The notes under the pieces: generated by a model
Database searches by the model: none
What the model was told of the DNA's origin: nothing
Seen by the model: the letters and a program-made list of their open reading frames with translations, nothing else
Made by a program: the position numbers and the translations under genes
NCBI GenBank assembly: GCA_030848925.1
Contig: JANFFA010000003.1
Coordinates: forward strand, 1 to 64,000
DNA: 64,000 nucleotides
Reading direction: 5' to 3'
Source of the DNA: Rhodalgimonas zhirmunskyi
GTDB taxonomy: Bacteria > Pseudomonadota > Alphaproteobacteria > Rhodobacterales > Rhodobacteraceae
In this document: positions 61,347 to 64,000 of the stretch, piece after piece
How the letters are laid out: the number at the start of each line of letters is the position of its first letter
How positions within the stretch are numbered: the stretch's first letter is position 1

Positions 61347-62075
61347 ATGACCTCTCCCGCGCTTTCTCTCGATATGGCAAGCCTCTCGCTTCAGGGCAAT
61401 GCCGGGGCGGTGGAAATCCTGCATGGCATCAGCCTCGATGTGCCCAAGGGCGAAACAATGGGCCTGATCGGGCCGTCCGGGTCGGGCAAATCCTCGCTTC
61501 TGATGCTGATGGGCGGGCTTGAGCGCGCCACTTCGGGCCGCATCATGGCGCTGGGCCAAGACATCACCGAGATGAGCGAAGATCAACTCGCCCGGTTCCG
61601 CCGCGATCACATGGGCGTGGTGTTTCAGAGCTTTCACCTGATCCCCACCATGACCGCGCTTGAAAACGTCGCCACGCCGCTGGAACTGGCCGGAAAGCCC
61701 GACGCGATGGAGCGCGCCCTGGCCGAACTTGAGGCCGTCGGCCTTGGCCACCGTGCCGACCATTATCCAAGCCAGCTTTCGGGCGGTGAGCAACAGCGCG
61801 TCGCCCTTGCCCGCGCGCTGGCCCCGCGCCCCGATATCCTTTTGGCGGACGAGCCGACCGGCAATCTCGACAGCGCCAATGGCGCCGCGATCATCGAACT
61901 TCTGTTCTCGCTTCAGGCCGAGCGTGGCGCGACCCTCGTGCTTGTCACCCATGACCCGGCGCTGGCCGCGCGCTGTGATCGCACGCTTGCGCTGCGCGAT
62001 GGGCGGATCGACACCGCCTTTGCCGCGCCCGAAACCATCGCGCCCGAAACCACCGCACAAGAGGCCACCGCATGA
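61347..62075 (+). CDS. ybbA: ABC transporter ATP-binding protein (YbbA/LolD-type)
   Basis: 242 residues. Walker A GPSGSGKS (42-49), Q-loop [18 protein letters not shown], signature LSGGEQQR (144-151), Walker B ILLADEP (164-170) and switch His in VTHDPALA. Of the MacB/LolD group that pairs with FtsX-like permeases. An upstream ATG at 61275 is rejected since it would overlap tesA and lacks a ribosome site. Overlaps the permease by 4 bases. Confidence 0.95.
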   Translation: MTSPALSLDMASLSLQGNAGAVEILHGISLDVPKGETMGLIGPSGSGKSSLLMLMGGLERATSGRIMALGQDITEMSEDQLARFRRDHMGVVFQSFHLIPTMTALENVATPLELAGKPDAMERALAELEAVGLGHRADHYPSQLSGGEQQRVALARALAPRPDILLADEPTGNLDSANGAAIIELLFSLQAERGATLVLVTHDPALAARCDRTLALRDGRIDTAFAAPETIAPETTAQEATA

Positions 62076-64000
62076 GCCTGCCCAAGGCCGCCCGGATCGC
62101 CCGGCGAGAGTTGCGCGGCGGCTTGCGCGGTTTCGCCATTTTCCTTGCCTGCCTTGCGCTTGGTGTCGCCGCCATCGCCGGCATCGGATCTGTCCGCGCC
62201 GCGATCGAACAAGGCCTGTCCGCCGAGGGCGCGGCCCTTCTGGGCGGTGATGCACAGATCGAGCTGACCTATCGCTTCGCCAAAGAAGACGAGCGCGCAT
62301 GGATGACCCAGAACGCCAGCGCCATGTCCGAGATCGCCGATTTCCGCTCCATGGCGCGCGCCGGTGATGACACCGCCCTGACACAAGTCAAGGCCGTCGA
62401 CGGCGCTTACCCCCTTCTGGGCCGGGTCGTGCTTGACCCGCCCCAGCCGCTTGCCGACGCGCTGGCCACGCAAGACGGCCTGCCCGGCGCGGTGCTGGCC
62501 CCGCTGCTGGCCGACCGGCTGGCGCTTTCCCCGGGCGATCAGATCACCATCGGCGGGCAGCCCTTCCGCTTTGCCGCGCGCCTCACGCGTGAGCCGGACA
62601 ACACCAACGCCGGGTTCGGCCTTGGCCCGCGCAGCCTCGTGGCGCTGTCGGCGGTGAAGGACACCCCGCTTTTGGCCCCCGGCACGCTTTATGAGACCAA
62701 GTATCGCCTCACCTTTCCGCCCGAAACCGACCTTGAGGCGATGAAACAGGCGGCAGAAACGGCCCTGCCCGACAGCGGTTTGCGCTGGCGCGATGCGCGC
62801 AACGGCGCTCCGGGCGTGCGCAATTTCGTCGAGCGGCTCTCGGCCTTCCTGATCCTTGTCGGCCTGTCGGGACTGGCGGTCGGCGGGGTCGGCGTTTCGG
62901 CGGCGGTGCGCGCCTATCTTGCGGGCAAGACCGATACCATCGCCACGCTGCGCACGCTGGGTGCCACCAACGCCACGATCTTTGCCACCTACGCGCTCCA
63001 GATCGCGGCGATTTCCGCCGTGGGCATCACCATCGGCCTGATCCTTGGCGGTGGCATCCCGCTTTTGCTGGCGCCGCTGTTGCAATCGCTCTTGCCGGTG
63101 CCTGCGGTGTTCTCGCTCTATCCCCGTCCGCTGGTCGAGGCAGCACTTTACGGCGCGCTCACCGCTGCACTGTTCACGCTCTGGCCGTTGGCGCGCACCG
63201 AAACCATCCGCGCCGCGACACTGTTCCGCGATGCCATGGGCGGCGCGCGACAGCTTCCGCGCGCGCGATACATCCTTGCCACAGCGGGCCTGCTGGCGGC
63301 GCTAATCGGCTCGGCGGCGTGGTTCTCGGGCTCGGTCATGCTGACGCTTTGGACAGCGGCGGGCCTTCTCGGCGCGCTGGCGCTTCTTGCTGTGTCGGCG
63401 GCGCTGATCCGGATGATCGCGCATCGCGCCCGGCCCCTGTCGCGCGGGCGTCCGGCCCTGCGCTGGGCCTTGGCGGCAATTTCCGGACCGCGCTCCGAGG
63501 CGCTGCCGATCACGTTGTCGCTCGGGCTTGGCCTGTCGGTCCTTGCCGCGGTGGGGCAGATCGACGGCAACCTGCGCGCCGCCATCTCGCGCGATTTGCC
63601 GTCGCGCGCGCCGTCGTTCTTCTTCGTCGATGTCCAGAAGGACCAGATCGACCCCTTCCTTTCCCTGCTGGCGGGCAACCCGGCGGTGAGCGAAACAGAA
63701 AACGCCCCGATGCTGCGCGGCGTGATCACCCGGATCAACGACCGCCCCGCAGAAGAAGTCGCAGGCGATCACTGGGTCGTGCGCGGCGATCGCGGCATTT
63801 CCTACGCCGCTGCCAAGCCGGAAAACACCAAGCTGACCGCAGGCGAATGGTGGCCCGAGGATTACACCGGCCCGGCGCAGCTGTCGTTTGCGCGCGAAGA
63901 GGCCGAGGAAATCGGCCTGACCGTCGGCGACACCGTCACCGTCAACATCCTTGGCCGCGACATCACCGCCACGATCACCTCGCTGCGCGATGTCGATTTC
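62072..64000 (+). CDS. ybbP: FtsX-family ABC permease (YbbP), partial at the window end
   Basis: 643 codons are open from ATG 62072 to the edge with no stop, so the C-terminal part is missing. N-terminal membrane helix (LRGFAIFLACLALGVAAIAG), a large periplasmic MacB_PCD-like domain (about 45-245), then an FtsX core beginning VERLSAFLILVGLSGLAVGG with four helices, and a second periplasmic region. This is the duplicated layout of YbbP. With ybbA it forms a complex that probably uses ATP to act on envelope lipids or lipoproteins. Its ATG overlaps the ybbA stop (ATGA). Confidence 0.93.
   Translation, partial: MSLPKAARIARRELRGGLRGFAIFLACLALGVAAIAGIGSVRAAIEQGLSAEGAALLGGDAQIELTYRFAKEDERAWMTQNASAMSEIADFRSMARAGDDTALTQVKAVDGAYPLLGRVVLDPPQPLADALATQDGLPGAVLAPLLADRLALSPGDQITIGGQPFRFAARLTREPDNTNAGFGLGPRSLVALSAVKDTPLLAPGTLYETKYRLTFPPETDLEAMKQAAETALPDSGLRWRDARNGAPGVRNFVERLSAFLILVGLSGLAVGGVGVSAAVRAYLAGKTDTIATLRTLGATNATIFATYALQIAAISAVGITIGLILGGGIPLLLAPLLQSLLPVPAVFSLYPRPLVEAALYGALTAALFTLWPLARTETIRAATLFRDAMGGARQLPRARYILATAGLLAALIGSAAWFSGSVMLTLWTAAGLLGALALLAVSAALIRMIAHRARPLSRGRPALRWALAAISGPRSEALPITLSLGLGLSVLAAVGQIDGNLRAAISRDLPSRAPSFFFVDVQKDQIDPFLSLLAGNPAVSETENAPMLRGVITRINDRPAEEVAGDHWVVRGDRGISYAAAKPENTKLTAGEWWPEDYTGPAQLSFAREEAEEIGLTVGDTVTVNILGRDITATITSLRDVDF

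Overview
The window is a GC-rich, gene-dense chromosomal segment of an alphaproteobacterium, almost certainly a marine Rhodobacterales (Roseobacter-group) species. The evidence is the combination of a SAM/SAH-type riboswitch in front of metK (a class found mainly in Rhodobacterales), an Irr-like regulator divergent from fabA-fabB-fabI, a miaB / phoH-ybeY-corC-lnt-metK core, an aroA-cmk / rpsA-ihfB-lapA-trpF-trpB core, TRAP transporters, and a family of short Rhodobacteraceae-style intergenic repeats. No rRNA, tRNA, CRISPR array, transposase or prophage was seen.

Layout. 1-1000: the 3' end of an unrecognised gene with its terminator, then a membrane-anchored LuxR-type regulator. 1000-6060 (minus): rpsA, ihfB, lapA, trpF, a possible small gene, trpB. 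6.1-12.7 kb: an apparent insertion between rpsA and cmk, carrying a LysR regulator, a DUF481 outer-membrane protein, two tandem 4-coumarate-CoA-ligase-like acyl-CoA synthetases and an aldo/keto reductase. 12.7-16 kb (minus): cmk, aroA and a probable glycosyltransferase. 16-24.5 kb (plus): miaB, an OmpA protein and a lipoprotein sharing a small Cys-containing domain, phoH, ybeY, corC-like, lnt, riboswitch, metK. 24.6-29.5 kb: GST, trmB, fabI-fabB-fabA (minus) and irr. 29.5-39.5 kb: quinone oxidoreductase, a Cys-rich membrane protein, FKBP isomerase, a tightly coupled HAD / hydrolase / PLP-dehydratase / EEP-hydrolase run, small DMT protein, pcaD-like enol-lactonase, esterase, MFS efflux pump.

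39.5-49.7 kb looks like catabolic accessory DNA: Zn alcohol dehydrogenase, enolase-superfamily enzyme, SqrR/BigR-like redox ArsR regulator, CobW GTPase, SRAP protein, aldehyde dehydrogenase, beta-hydroxyacid dehydrogenase and a complete DctP-DctQ-DctM TRAP transporter. 49.8-52.5 kb has a secreted alpha/beta hydrolase and a DMT exporter. 52.6-60.6 kb holds ppk and ppx separated by a chemoreceptor with a C-terminal CheR/CheB-docking-like pentapeptide and a soluble Aer-type PAS protein. The window ends in tesA divergent from ybbA-ybbP, the last running off the edge.

Most suggestive for novelty: the paired OmpA/lipoprotein proteins with a shared 33-residue module; the chemoreceptor plus orphan Aer-PAS pair inside the polyphosphate locus; the enolase-superfamily enzyme with two substituted catalytic positions; and the directional intergenic repeat family. 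All function calls come from reading motifs in the sequence; no database search was run.
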